Positions 40,979-51,438 are shown, numbered from the stretch's first letter. The stretch is DNA of 64,000 nt from Vespula vulgaris (GCF_905475345.1 NC_066587.1:1254570-1318569); one strand, 5' to 3'. Program-made: numbers and translations. Notes: a model not told the origin generated them from the sequence alone.

Positions 40979-41059
40979 GTCTCTATCTCTGTTTTTCGTT
41001 CATAGGTGGAATTACGTCATGCTAAAGGACAGGGCAAAGTAGAAATAGGATGGGTCAAG

Positions 41060-41125
41060 ACGTTCCTATCGCTTCGGATGACTTCGAAAGGATTAAAGCC
41101 CTGTCGCTACCACTTTAATCTCGTT
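41060..41125. other. Small island with K50 homeodomain words
   Basis: GAAAGGATTAAAGCCC and CCACTTTAATCTCG carry GGATTA/TAATC (Bicoid/Otx type) words 20-25 bp apart on opposite strands. Confidence 0.25.
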
Positions 41126-41144
41126 TGGAGAGAGAGAGATAGAA

Positions 41145-41191
<47 letters not shown>

Positions 41192-41278
41192 TGGTTATAT
41201 TAAAGGATAGGATAGATATATAAAGAGAGACATAGAGACAGAGAGAGATAGAGAGATAGAGAAAGAGAGAGAGAAGAT
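41126..41278. repeat. GA arrays
   Basis: About 26 GA units at 41146-41188, a short spacer, and a second GA/GATA tract. Confidence 0.95.
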
Positions 41279-41445
41279 TCCACTTCCCTCCGACACTTTT
41301 ACATCGGACTTTGGAATACTTGATTAACGTCGCTCGTCTTCTACCAAGACGAAAAGAGCTTCAAAACGTTTTCATTAATGACAACAGGGTTTTTCTCCTC
41401 GGCGATGGTTAAGTCCGATGGCACATGCTCGAACGCGTGGATCAA
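41279..41445. other. Unique spacer
   Basis: No gene recognised. Confidence 0.35.
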
Positions 41446-41492
<47 letters not shown>

Positions 41493-41493
41493 T
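41446..41493. repeat. (CT)n tract
   Basis: About 20 CT units, complementary to the GA arrays 200 bp upstream. Confidence 0.95.
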
Positions 41494-41820
41494 TCGAAAA
41501 TTTAGGTCGCCCGTTGAATATTCCTAGCGAAGAGTAAAAAAAAGAAGTGGAAAGAAAAAAAATAGAGAGAAGAGGGGGCAATCGATCGGGTACGTGCACA
41601 AGAACGTTCGTGTTACTTCGGGAAACAAATCAATTTCGCGATTATTTTTTAACGAGTTCTCTATAAAAAAAAAGAAAGAGAAAAAAAGAAAAGAAACAGA
41701 ATTGGAAGAAAGATTAAAAGAGAGAATGAAAGGAACGAGGACGAAGAGAGGAGAGAAGAAAAATGAAGAAACGGACAACGAAGAAAGGAAAAAGGAGATG
41801 GGCAGAACGAAAATAGAAAC
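41494..41820. other. Purine-biased unique filler
   Basis: No gene recognised. Confidence 0.4.
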
Positions 41821-41824
41821 ATAA

Positions 41825-41874
<50 letters not shown>

Positions 41875-41888
41875 GGATAGATGGATAA
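41821..41888. repeat. (GATA)n tetranucleotide array
   Basis: About 15 units ending in GATG variants. Confidence 0.95.
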
Positions 41889-42252
41889 AAGAAACTAAAA
41901 ATAAAGAAAGAAAAAAAGAAAAAAAGCGGAGCTAAAGAAAAGAAGAAACTTTGTCGGGTGAACGGTGAAGTTCGTACGTACGTAAACAATTGTCGGAGGG
42001 ATATCTTCAATCTCCATTGAAGGGGGTTGAGTTTAAAAGAAAGATGGAGGACATGGAGAGGATGGAAAGGGTTTTGCGTCAGTGTTGTGTGTTAGGGTGG
42101 TAACAGTGAGGTGGGAGAAGAGGAAGGGTAGTAGGGGGGGATCCGCAAAAGGGATGTAGAAAAGACGTAGGGAGGCAGCAGAGACTGGCGGGAAGTTAGA
42201 AAGAAAAGAGGGAATAAGGAAAGAGAAAGAGATGGACAGACGGACAGAGAGA

Positions 42253-42254
<2 letters not shown>
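41889..42254. other. A-rich then G-rich unique sequence
   Basis: G-rich plus strand at 42010-42180 (GTAGTAGGGGGGGATCC). No gene recognised. Confidence 0.35.

Positions 42255-42294
<40 letters not shown>
42255..42294. repeat. (GA)n microsatellite
   Basis: About 17 GA units immediately upstream of the promoter candidate. Confidence 0.95.
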
Positions 42295-42296
<2 letters not shown>

Positions 42297-42404
42297 GGTC
42301 GATGTGTTGCGGAAGGAACGTTACTACGTGTCAGGGGTTGGACTTGGAGAGAGAAAAGTGTGTCTCTGTGGCACGAGGGGTGCCGTTTCTCGCGACCTCC
42401 TACC

Positions 42405-42450
42405 CCTTTGCCAGTCAGTCAGGCCTGCCCACGTAGCTGAGACGTGCGGT
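42405..42450 (+). promoter_or_regulatory. DPE-type core promoter candidate
   Basis: GCCAGTCAG carries an initiator-like CCAGTC with A+1 at 42413; AGACGT lies at 42440-42445, exactly +28 to +33, and matches the DPE consensus RGWYVT (extended form RGWCGTG: AGACGTG). No TATA box lies at -30, as usual for DPE promoters. The surroundings (42300-42500) are GC-rich and a GA tract lies about 120 bp upstream, a common GAGA-factor arrangement. A start at the overlapping TCAGTC (A at 42417) would place the DPE at +24 and is less good. No transcript evidence. Confidence 0.4.
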
Positions 42451-42785
42451 AGGTTAGGGTTGTCTGGAAAGGGCGGCGTAAGAGAAGAGGGAGACGGGGT
42501 GAGAGTGAGAGAGAGAGAGAGAGAGAGAGCTTTACGACCCTCGTGGATGCTCGAAGCTCCCCTCCGAACGATGCGGAGCGCCGCGAGAGAACCCCTCCGT
42601 CACCTTCACCCCTCCTCCTTCTCCTCCTACGTTCTCGACACTGAGCGTTCCATTGGGGTAGGTTCCGCTGGCCCCATTATTATGTCGTGCACCGACGACC
42701 AGGAGGGCGCGGTTAAATCCGGATGAATGCGAACGGACGCTGAATGCCTCTCGACGAATGCCACGAGCCTTCTCGGATCAACGTG
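42451..42785 (+). other. GC-rich region downstream of promoter candidate
   Basis: Possible 5' leader. Contains a GA tract (42503-42528), CGATGCGGAGCGCCGCGAG, CATTATTATGTCGTGCACCG and GCGGTTAAATCCGGATGAATG. Open on the plus strand to 42726 but without a recognised domain. The ATG at 42681 has a short frame only. Confidence 0.25.
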
Positions 42786-43101
42786 TACAAGAGCGTTTTC
42801 CTCGCTCTATCTCTCTCTATCTATCTTTATCTAACTTTATCTTTGCTCTCTCTCTCTCTCTCCTTCTCTCTTGGAGGAAGAAGAAGAGAGGACGTTTTCG
42901 ATGCAATTGCAACCTTTTCCTCTCCATCTCTATTTCTCTCTTTCTCTTATGACGATAAACGACAGGTGAAAGAGTCTTTTCAAAAATGCGTTTGATTTCG
43001 TTCAACGATATGCCTACGAAAACTTCTCCTTGATACTTCGTTATCGTCCTCTTTATCGTTATTTTCTTCTTTCCATTTTCATCCTTTCTTTCTACCTTGT
43101 T

Positions 43102-43137
<36 letters not shown>

Positions 43138-43160
43138 ATACATCTCTCCCTTTTTATTTT
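42786..43160. repeat. CTAT/CT tracts around unique spacers
   Basis: Pyrimidine tracts 42805-42875, 42915-42950 and 43108-43137. Confidence 0.8.
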
Positions 43161-43395
43161 CTCCTCAAAACCAGAAGCAACGATCATCACGAAGATCTTG
43201 CCGCCGACGAATATACAATGATACTACAAGTACATTAAACTTACACGATATTTCGGTACGTCTTCCGAACGGATATTCCCGACAATGAAGTGCAACGAAA
43301 GTCTGATAGAACTGATGGAGGAAAAGAGCTAAAGAGAGACACAGATAGAGAGACAGATAGAGATACAGAAAGAGATAGAGAGAAGCAGACAAGGA
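43161..43395. other. Unique sequence and GATAGA tract
   Basis: Complex at 43165-43320, then GA/GACAGA tract 43325-43390. No gene recognised. Confidence 0.35.
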
Positions 43396-43565
43396 GGGAA
43401 AGAGGGAGTAGAAAACTCCCACCGGTAACGAGACGAGGAACAACGAATTCCGATGCGGAGTGATACACGGCCCTGGCCCGACGCCAGGGTTTACGCTGCA
43501 AAATTGCACTTCCACCTCGGCGCCCCGTCGTTCTCTCCGTTGCTACGACCAAACCCCCCTAGCCC
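43396..43565. other. Complex island with stem-loop
   Basis: CCCTGG (43471-43476) pairs with CCAGGG (43484-43489) around CCCGACG. Also AACTCCCACCGGTAACGAG and CGGCGCCCCGTCG. Open on both strands, nothing recognised. Confidence 0.3.
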
Positions 43566-43775
43566 CTTTCCCTAACCTCCCTCTCTCCACCCCTCTCTCT
43601 CGTTTCGTCCCTTTTCCGTCTTTCTCTCTCTCTCTCTCTTTCTCTTTCTCTTTCTCTTTCTCTGTCTCTCTATCTATCTATGTATCTATCTATCTATCTA
43701 TCTATCTCTCTTTCTTTTTCTCTTTCTCTTTCTCTTTCTCTTTCTCTTTCTGTCTCTCTATCTACCCATTCTCAT
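43566..43775. repeat. CT, CTTT and (CTAT)n array
   Basis: About 150 bp of pyrimidine tract with an internal (CTAT)n block at 43668-43708 flanked by (CTTTCT)n on both sides. Confidence 0.95.
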
Positions 43776-44030
43776 CCTACTCTCGCGCCACGTCGACTCC
43801 TCGATAATGCAACTCGCCGCGATTTTGCTTGTCTTCGCGACTGACGTTTTCACGTTTAGCTTCGTCTCCTTCCAACTACCATGTTCGCTCTGTCTGTCTC
43901 TCTCTCTCTCTCTCTTTCGTTCTGTTGGTCGGTCGGTCGGTCGGTTGCTCTCTGTTGAGTTTTCAGTAACTTTCCGTGTGCTTGTCGTTTTACGATTGAT
44001 ACGAGGAACAAATCTGGACGTTTGAATAAA
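43776..44030. other. Unique spacer with (GGTC)n
   Basis: (GGTC)n at 43926-43945. No gene recognised. Confidence 0.4.
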
Positions 44031-44786
44031 AAAACAAGAAAGAAGACAAAGAGTAAAGAAAGAGGAAGAAATAAAAAGGGATATAAAAGGAAGGAGAAAA
44101 AATAACGAGTTCGATCTAGCCAAACCAACAATAGTTATCATCTTGATTGCATTTCGATTATGTATGGGTCTACGTATCTATGTACGTAAGCGAATTTATG
44201 TATGTGTATGTACGTTCGCGTGTGACAAAGTCTTCTGATTAATTAAATAAAAAATAATAAATTACATGAAATCTTCTGAAAGAAGATTTACATCGAGTTT
44301 CTTTCCTTCTTGATTCTGTTTTTTCTTTTTGTTTTACATTCGATCGTTTCAGAAAAAGAATAGGAAACAAAAAGTACGAAAAGGGAAAAATAAAAATCTA
44401 CGAAGAACGAGTTAAGTCGTTTTTTCTTTTGACGTTTGTTGCCGTCTTTGAATTATTAAAAAAAAAAAAAAAAAGAAAAGAACAGAGAAAAAGAAAAAGA
44501 AATGTGATCTCGATTGAACGAAATTTATCGGTAGTCGAACTGATCAATTACTTTTAAAAAAACTTTTTAAAGAAGTAAATGAACGAGAAAGAAAAATAAT
44601 AATTAAGAAATTGTTTCTTGATCGATCGGAAATAAAACATTTCCACGCGTTATCTTCCAACGATAATACCAACGATAAGAATAAGATATTAGGGAGGAAA
44701 ATTGGTTGTAAGTTTTTCTTTCTGTTTCTTTTTTTTTTGCGATTACGTTCAACGAACAAAGCAAAATGTGTAAAAGCCCCTCGTCG
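44031..44786. other. AT-rich filler
   Basis: Purine patch 44035-44100, poly(A) of 15 at about 44459-44473. No gene recognised. Confidence 0.45.
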
Positions 44787-44790
44787 GTCG

Positions 44791-44873
44791 TCATTGCTCG
44801 TCGTAGTCGTCGTAGCTGTCGTAGCCATCGTAGCTGTCGTAACCGGGGTGGAGAAAGGCGGAGTAAAATGATT
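44791..44873 (-). CDS. Possible last coding exon, acidic Tyr-rich tail, product unknown
   Basis: Read on the minus strand, CCCCTACAG (acceptor-like) is followed by two bases completing a codon and then SFYSAFLHP, GYDSYDGYDSYDDYDEQ and TGA. The tail is a 9-bp tandem (TACGACAGC/TACGATGGC), i.e. a YDS/YDG triplet repeat, as seen at the ends of some structural or adhesion proteins. Synonymous changes between units (GAC/GAT) are mildly in favour of coding. Against it: a weak polypyrimidine tract, no ATG in the 34-codon open frame, no polyadenylation signal found nearby, and no upstream exon identified. It could be only a minisatellite. Confidence 0.2.
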
Positions 44874-44941
44874 CTGTAGGGGTTGAACGTTTCCCCTTCG
44901 CTTATAACTTTACGTTATGTCATATGGTGGTAGCATAGAGA

Positions 44942-44943
44942 GA

Positions 44944-44988
<45 letters not shown>
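44942..44988. repeat. (TA)n microsatellite
   Basis: About 19 TA units. Confidence 0.95.
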
Positions 44989-45258
44989 AGATAGAGAAAA
45001 AGAGGGAGAGAGAGAAAGAACACCCTATGAGAGTTGTACGAACGCCATTTTAAAAATGGCAGAAGATTCAAATGCCTTACGATCTTGCAATATTAATAGA
45101 ATAAAATTAATGATAAAAAGTAACAACAAAAAAAAACGACGACAACGATAGAATTTATAGAATAAGGTAAAAAACTGAAATATAATCTCGTCTTTGGTTA
45201 TAGAATATAGGTATAGTTATATATCATGAAAGATTAACTTGGCAATAGAGAGAGAGTT
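44989..45258. other. Unique AT-rich filler
   Basis: No gene recognised. Confidence 0.45.
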
Positions 45259-45267
45259 TGTAAAGAC

Positions 45268-45318
<51 letters not shown>
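45259..45318. repeat. (GA)n microsatellite
   Basis: About 24 GA units. Confidence 0.95.
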
Positions 45319-46020
45319 AGGAGTACGGTGTAGTACCTAAGTAAAAGAGAAAGGGGGATGGTGGAGTGGTGGGGTTTATGCAAATGCAAAAGGAACTCTC
45401 TTGGCCCTCCAACCCAGAGAAAGAAAGAGAGGGAAAAGGAGAAGGAGAAAGAGAGAAAGAGAGAGAGAGAGAGAGAGAAGGAGAAGAGCCCAACACGCGT
45501 TCCTGACCCGGTGCTGTCACGACTTTAGAACAATGGCGTCGATATACATGTCTCATTTATATACACGTATTCCTCGATACGGTGTACGCTCTCGGATACG
45601 AACGGAGATCCTCGTGCACGACGACGAGTCCCGAAGGAGGATATCCTCCTTCTACAACCCCTTGTCCTGATAAAATCCTTCCAATGGAAATCAATTCGAT
45701 AGAGAGAAAGAGAGTGAGAGAGAGAGAGAGGAAGAGGGGAAAAGAGGGAGAAGTTAAGCTAGATCATTTATCATCTATATTATTGTACCATGAGTATCAC
45801 GACTGTCCTCCCGTGCGACCAATTAACGTGCCTAATTAATCATCGATTCAAATCGTCGAGCAAATACCACGTCGCATTTATGATAGAATACGTGTGCGAA
45901 GTTAATGATCTCTTGTCTAAACGAGAAAAAAAAAAGAAAAAAAAAAGAGAAGGTAAAAGGGGAAAAAAAAGGATAGAGATCGACCGGGAGATACGTACTC
46001 GTATACGCGTTAGGGTAGGT
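45319..46020. other. Unique sequence with GA tracts
   Basis: GA tracts 45418-45485 and 45700-45735. Complex DNA 45490-45690 (GTGCTGTCACGACTTTAG; ACGACGAGTCCCGAAGG) is open on the plus strand but unrecognised. A-rich patch 45925-45975. Confidence 0.4.
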
Positions 46021-46160
46021 CAAAAAAAGTTTCTAGCTGGGTCAAAAGTTTTTGACCGGGCCAGAAAGTTCCTAGGATTATTCTTGAAAATCAATCGTCT
46101 GGCTCTTCTTTCCCAAGACTTTTCTCGGCTCGCTCGCGCTATTGGTACTATGTAAGTTTT
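46021..46160. other. Complex island with stem-loop
   Basis: GGTCAAAA (46040-46047) pairs with TTTTGACC (46050-46057) across GT, after a diverged direct copy (GGTCAAAAAAAGTTT) about 22 bp upstream. Open on the plus strand to a TATGTAAGT donor-like site at about 46150. Confidence 0.3.
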
Positions 46161-46734
46161 GCACAAAGCCATGATACCTTTAGTTTTACCGTCTGAACGG
46201 AATAATGGAGAAGAAAAAACAAAGAAACAAAAGAAAATTATTCCGAAGAGGTTTCGCAGGGAAGCTAAAAAAAAAAAAAGAAAACGAAAGAGGGATAGAT
46301 CGATCGATCGTTTTAACTTAGAATCGCTAAGAAACTTTTCACTCGAACACTGTGCAACGATATCCTTGAATAAATCAAGAAGGATGACGATTACAAGGGA
46401 CGTTTAAAGCAGGAAAAAAAATTATCGGATTAATCAGGACACGCTAGGTATATACTTACATACGTAACTACGCGTACACTCGCATCACGTATAATATTAC
46501 ACTTCGTAGAAATTTCGAAAGGAAAAAGATTGAAGAGGCAAAAAGAAGGAAGACAGAGACAGTAAAGGAAATCAAAGTAAAAGAAAAAAAAAAAAACAGA
46601 AAAAAAAAGAAAAAAAAACCAGAGAAAATCGAGGTGAGATTTTATTCTTTTATTTTCGTATTTTTTTTCTTTCTTTTTTCTTCCGAGCTAACATAAGGAA
46701 AGGAAGGGTAGGTATTGATTCCCGTCGATGTTAC
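46161..46734. other. A-rich filler
   Basis: A-runs near 46268, 46585 and 46600, and T-rich 46640-46680. No gene recognised. Confidence 0.45.
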
Positions 46735-46803
46735 GTAGGGGATGGTGAAGGGAAAGGAAGGAAGGAAAGAAGGAAGGAAGGAAGGAAGGAAGAAAAGAAG
46801 GAT
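46735..46803. repeat. (GGAA)n array
   Basis: GGAA tetramers with AGAA interruptions. Confidence 0.9.
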
Positions 46804-47005
46804 GGGGGAGAAGAGTGGAGAGAGAAAGGGATGCATTTTGCTCCAAGGCAGAAGAGAAAGAGAGTTAAAAGGGAAGGGGGTAAGAAAAGTTGGTTCGCGA
46901 TCGGGTTGGGTAGGGTGAAGGGGAGGGTTGATTCTCGTTTTACGGCACCTAGCAAACTGGAACGTGCGACCAGCTTATTATAAGTCAAGCGAGGAAGGCC
47001 GGCTG
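46804..47005. other. G-rich purine stretch and unique spacer
   Basis: GGGAAGGGGGTAAG and GGGTTGGGTAGGG around 46870-46930. No gene recognised. Confidence 0.4.
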
Positions 47006-47044
<39 letters not shown>

Positions 47045-47050
47045 TTCTAT
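47006..47050. repeat. (CT)n tract
   Basis: Interrupted CT tract. Confidence 0.9.
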
Positions 47051-47149
47051 GAAAACTTTATGTTTTTGGGAGAGGAAAGGAAGAGGAAGGGGACTCTCTT
47101 TCTGGGACAAGGGACTCTCGAGTAAACTCGATCTTCATCGAACCATCAA

Positions 47150-47290
47150 CCCTCTTCCTCTTCCTCTTCCTCTTCCTCTTCATCTTCTTCTTCTTCTTCT
47201 TCTTCTTCTTCTTCTTCTTTCTCTTCCTCATTCTCCTCCTCTTCTTCCTCTTCTTTTTTTCTTTTTTCCTGTTCTTTTTTTCTCGTTTTC
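47150..47290. repeat. (CTTCCT)n and (TTC)n
   Basis: Hexamers 47152-47185 pass into about 13 TTC units and a T-rich tract. Confidence 0.9.
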
Positions 47291-47582
47291 GTCTTCCTCC
47301 TTCTCGTCCTCTCTTTCTCTTCGTCAGTTAACGAACCCGGCCGTGCGTCGCTCGGAGAAAAATTTCAACGATTCCCCCTTACGAATTTAATAACCGTAAA
47401 GGGTGAGTGCAGGATTTATGGGGGAACGGTCCTGGTTTGAAGTAAAAAGAGAAAGAAAGAGAAAGAAAATAGAAAAGAGAAAATACAAAAACAAGAAGAA
47501 AGTACGACTCGTAGGGAGCATGAAAAGGGAGCTATTAATTCGATCTCCTTCTATTTAGATATCTTCGAAGGATCAGAGAGAT
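47291..47582. other. Unique and purine-biased filler
   Basis: No gene recognised. Confidence 0.4.
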
Positions 47583-48030
47583 GGAGAGAGAGAGAGAGAG
47601 AGAGAGAAAGAGATGTGCACAGATATAAACGAATCGATCGTACCAAGTATTTAAACGGTAATGCTTAGATTCTGGTTTCTTGAAACGAGGGTAAGAAGGA
47701 AAAGGAAAAAGCAGAAGAGGAAAAACAAAAAGAAGGACGAGAAGAAGAAGACGACGACTACGACGACGAAAAGAAGAAGAAGAAGAAGAAGAAAAAAGAT
47801 GAGGAGGAGGAGGAGGGGTAAGAAGATGAAGGTTAGGGGGTGGGGAGAGAGAGGGGCTCGAAGGAAACACAGGACTCGCACGTATCGTCGCAGCGATTCA
47901 ATAGTCGACGTGCAAACGTTCGAGAACGGGAGGCCTCTCGCACGTACGCGAACGAGAAGAAGAAAGAGGAGGAGGAGGAGGAGAAGGAGGAGGAGGAGGA
48001 GGAGGAGGAAGAAGGAGGAGGAGAGATAGA
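47583..48030. repeat. GA, GAA/GAC and (GGA)n arrays with one spacer
   Basis: GA 47583-47612; GAA/GAC/GGA 47740-47818; GGA 47957-48026. The spacer 47830-47955 is complex (GTCGCAGCGATTCAATAG; GAACGGGAGGCCTCTCG). Confidence 0.85.
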
Positions 48031-48105
48031 GAACGTAGGAGTTCAAATGGTCGGGCCGTGGTCCAAGGAGATATATAAGAGGGGTAATTTATTAGGGCCG
48101 GAGGC

Positions 48106-48123
48106 GTGCTTCTAGAGAAGCAC
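48106..48123. other. 8-bp inverted repeat at the edge of (CAC)n
   Basis: GTGCTTCT and AGAAGCAC face each other across AG. Confidence 0.7.
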
Positions 48124-48192
48124 CACCACTACTACCACCACTACCACCACCACCACCACCACCACCACCACCACCACCACTACCACCAACTG
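48119..48192. repeat. (CAC)n trinucleotide repeat
   Basis: CAC with TAC variants, about 23 units. Confidence 0.95.
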
Positions 48193-48382
48193 CAGGAAAC
48201 CTAGGCAGGATGGTTTTAGAACCATCGTAAGGGGGTTGCCCCGAGACGATTCTGAATGCGAACGAAGAGGCGACGTTGCCGGCGCACTGTCGTTCTTGGT
48301 TGGTGGTGCGGATCTCGTTACGTGCGAGAGTTCACGGGTCACGCGAGAATCGTGAACTCTTCGCGCGAAAGAAAGACAGGAG

Positions 48383-48400
<18 letters not shown>
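48193..48400. other. Complex island with two stem-loops
   Basis: GATGGTT (48209-48215) pairs with AACCATC (48220-48226). A longer hairpin spans 48321-48367: AGAGTTCACG pairs with CGTGAACTCT, and the stem extends outward through GCG/CGC and beyond with one bulged base and one G-T pair, around a 14-base loop. Possible small structured RNA or protein-binding palindrome. Confidence 0.35.
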
Positions 48401-48415
<15 letters not shown>

Positions 48416-48924
48416 GGAAAGTAACGATAAGTTGTCTCCGTTCTTCCTTTATCTTCGCATTAATAATCCTCGAGAGCATTGGGGGCCTCCTACCTTGAAC
48501 GTTCGTTCTTCCTCCTTCTCCGATATTTTTACGACTAGTCGCGACTATGGTTTTTGCAAATGTGCCAGAAAAGGTAGGTCGGTTCTTCGGTACCATCGCG
48601 GGAATATAATGGCTCGATTTTATAGAGAAAAGGATGGAGAGAGAGAGAGAGAGAGAGACAGGGATAGTAAGCGATTAAAATGTGACAAAGAAAAGAGTTT
48701 CGACTTGAATATTATTTATTCAATAACCTATGTAGATGTATTATATACAGTAATATTTTTAAACGGATATTGAAAGAAATGAAAAAATATATATGTATAT
48801 ATTTACACGCCGATATTGTATAATAGATTAATCACTTCGAAATGAATATTTGCGAGAACTTGACTTCGTGTACGTATCTCTTTCTATAGTTTTAACATAT
48901 TTTCGTTGTCGTGTCATCTCCTAC

Positions 48925-48926
<2 letters not shown>
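48401..48926. other. Unique sequence, GA tract, AT-rich filler
   Basis: GA tract 48636-48659. Complex at 48420-48600. No gene recognised. Confidence 0.4.
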
Positions 48927-48978
<52 letters not shown>

Positions 48979-48980
48979 AT
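48927..48980. repeat. (CT)n tract
   Basis: About 24 CT units. Confidence 0.95.
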
Positions 48981-49434
48981 AGAGTATATAAATATACATA
49001 TACGTACACATGTATATACATCTTCTGCACTATGTATGTACTTTACATCCTCACAGTGTCGTCTTTCTTACTTTCCTACTTCATCCTTCTCCTGACGGCA
49101 GATTTATGCGTGTACGCGGGGGTTACGCAACGAATCGTATGCTGTTATATACATAAACACACATATATAAAACTATATACACGTATACACATCTAGTCAA
49201 CGCGTACTTACGTATTACACTCGCTCGACCTCGACGTACTACTATACGTACATATCTACATATCCACGTAGTACAGAGAGTGAATAGTACGCGTCGCTTA
49301 CGTTACATTATGCGGGATGATACTATACACGTAGAAGACGATACTTGCTTACGCTCGAAATATGCGGGATAAACTCGAAGAAATATCTCAACGCGAATCA
49401 GCTAGATATTATTTTCTCTATCTTTCTCTCTTTC
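48981..49434. other. TACA/TACG-rich unique sequence
   Basis: Frequent ACGTA and TACATA words. No gene recognised. Confidence 0.4.
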
Positions 49435-49467
<33 letters not shown>

Positions 49468-49478
49468 ATCTATCCTTC
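49435..49478. repeat. (CTAT)n array
   Basis: About nine CTAT units after a CT tract. Confidence 0.9.
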
Positions 49479-49770
49479 TCGGTTTTACACTTCTTCTTCT
49501 TTCCAAATCACCCGTTAGAAAAATATTCTTTCTTCCTTGAGAAAACACTAAGATTCTCTCTCTCTCTCTCTCTCTTTTCCCGTAAAATTCTCTACACCCT
49601 TTGTTTCCTTTCCCTTCCATTCATATCTATACACACACACACACACACACACACATTATATAGTGATGTATGTACGGCTTGCGTAAGCATCGTACAAAAG
49701 ACGAACTTGTTCTATCTCTTTCACTCCTATTCTCTATCTCTCTCTTTCTCTCTTTCTCGTTCATTGAGCT
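49479..49770. repeat. CT tracts and (CA)n
   Basis: CT tract 49556-49575; (CA)n of about 13 units at 49630-49655; CT tract 49735-49760. Confidence 0.85.
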
Positions 49771-51393
49771 TCGAAGAAGACGCGAGCGCGTATTCCTGGC
49801 ATTCGAGATTCTGTAGATTGCTACCGAAAGTACAATTCTTCTCTTCGGTATTATCGAACGGATGATATCACACATTGCCAGCAATGATTATTTCTCTTAG
49901 CCTTACGTCCGCCATTTTTTACTTTTTAAGATTGCTCGCGAAACGTTTGGGAAATGTTTTCCTTCCAACTTTTAGGAAATAGGTAGATAATAAGAACGAT
50001 TATGGAAATAATTGCAAAATTATGAGAGAGAGAAGAGCGACATGTTAAACGACTCAAGAGATTTAAACAAGTTCAGAATTAATCCTTTCGAGAAATATTT
50101 TAAATAAGTATTTATATACGTATTTATATTTATATTATATTTAATATTTTATATAGATTTTCTAACTTATGATATACTACTAACTACTACTACGTACGTA
50201 CGTTTAAGAAATAAATAAATAAATAAGTAAATAAATAAATAAATATTTGACATCCTGTAAAAATTGTTTTCTCGTATATTATCAAACTATCGAGTTACAT
50301 TAAATAATGTATTTATTGATACCTGTTGAAAAAATGAAAAAGGATCTAAAAATCCGAACAGATATGTATATAGATCTTAAAAAAAAAAGGGGAGATACGA
50401 ATATAAAATAAAAATAGAACGAAATAAATGAAAAAAAAAAGAAAATGTTTTAACTCCGAAAGCAAAAATTTTATTGGTACGTACGTGTTATCCTTCGTAC
50501 GTGTGCGTTGTTGTTAGAAGAGGCGAATGCGTGATCGTTAAATTAATTTATTACTATTATACTTGGAAAAGAGAATCAGGTTCGAGAATCAGGATAGACG
50601 ATCAGGAAATGTAAAGCCTAGCGCCTACATTCCTGGAATCTTACTCTCTCAGCATCATCGTAACTATATCTCTATGTACGAATGTAGTTATGTATATACG
50701 TATGTACATATAAAACGTCTCAAGGCACATCCACCTAATCGGCATTACCTAACATCGGAGATTTACGTGATCGTCTGCCGCTTTTACGAGAGTGTATATG
50801 TATATATTCTTTCTCGCTCTCTCTTTCTCTTTCTGTTTGTCTGCTTTGTCTCTCTTTTTAACTAATATATATAAAATGTTATCAAACATAAGTTTAATAA
50901 TACTATATACGTATATCTAAAATCAATTAATCTAATGTTTACTAACTGAATAAATTGCTTATTCGAAAGAATAAGAATTCCTAATAGATGATTAATCTTG
51001 ATAATTGTAATCTGATCAGTATAATTCCATTGAAAATTGCAAATAGTTTTCTAGTTGCATATCATGTATTAGAAAATATCAAAGAGATGACGATATGTCG
51101 AACTAAGAGATTCGATCTATCATGAATACGTCTTCTATTGCCACGTGCCAATTTCGCTGCTGGTTTCTTCACATCTATACGATAATGATCGAGTTGGCTA
51201 ATGATCGATCGATCTTGAATATATTACATTGACTTAAGACAAAGAATCGAATGGTAATGGATCGTTCGTGTATCGAATTCTTTTTCTTCGCGTTTCTTAA
51301 AACATATTTTTTATCTCATTCTCTATCTCTTTCTCTCTCGATTACTTGGAAAAAGATTTTAAGCGGCATCGTTCTCTTAACGATGCACTTACG

Positions 51394-51394
<1 letters not shown>
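49771..51394. other. AT-rich desert, no gene seen
   Basis: About 1.6 kb. (AAAT)n at 50212-50245, A-runs near 50380 and 50434, CT patch 50812-50835. 49880-49960 and 51120-51240 are more complex (GTCCGCCATTTTTTAC; TAATGATCGATCGATCTTG). No exon recognised. Confidence 0.45.
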
Positions 51395-51437
<43 letters not shown>

Positions 51438-51438
51438 T
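51395..51438. repeat. (TA)n microsatellite
   Basis: About 20 TA units. Confidence 0.95.

Noticed and set aside
43500..43515. miR-92-like seed AATTGCACT
   Set aside because: Only the seed matches; the 3' half and hairpin are missing.
45186..45215. miR-9-like seed TCTTTGGTTAT
   Set aside because: Sequence diverges right after the seed from the known miR-9 and there is no foldback arm nearby.
46133..46156. Exon ending at TATGTAAGT
   Set aside because: Donor-like site is good, but the upstream frame is led by a Lys/Arg A-rich tract with no acceptor.
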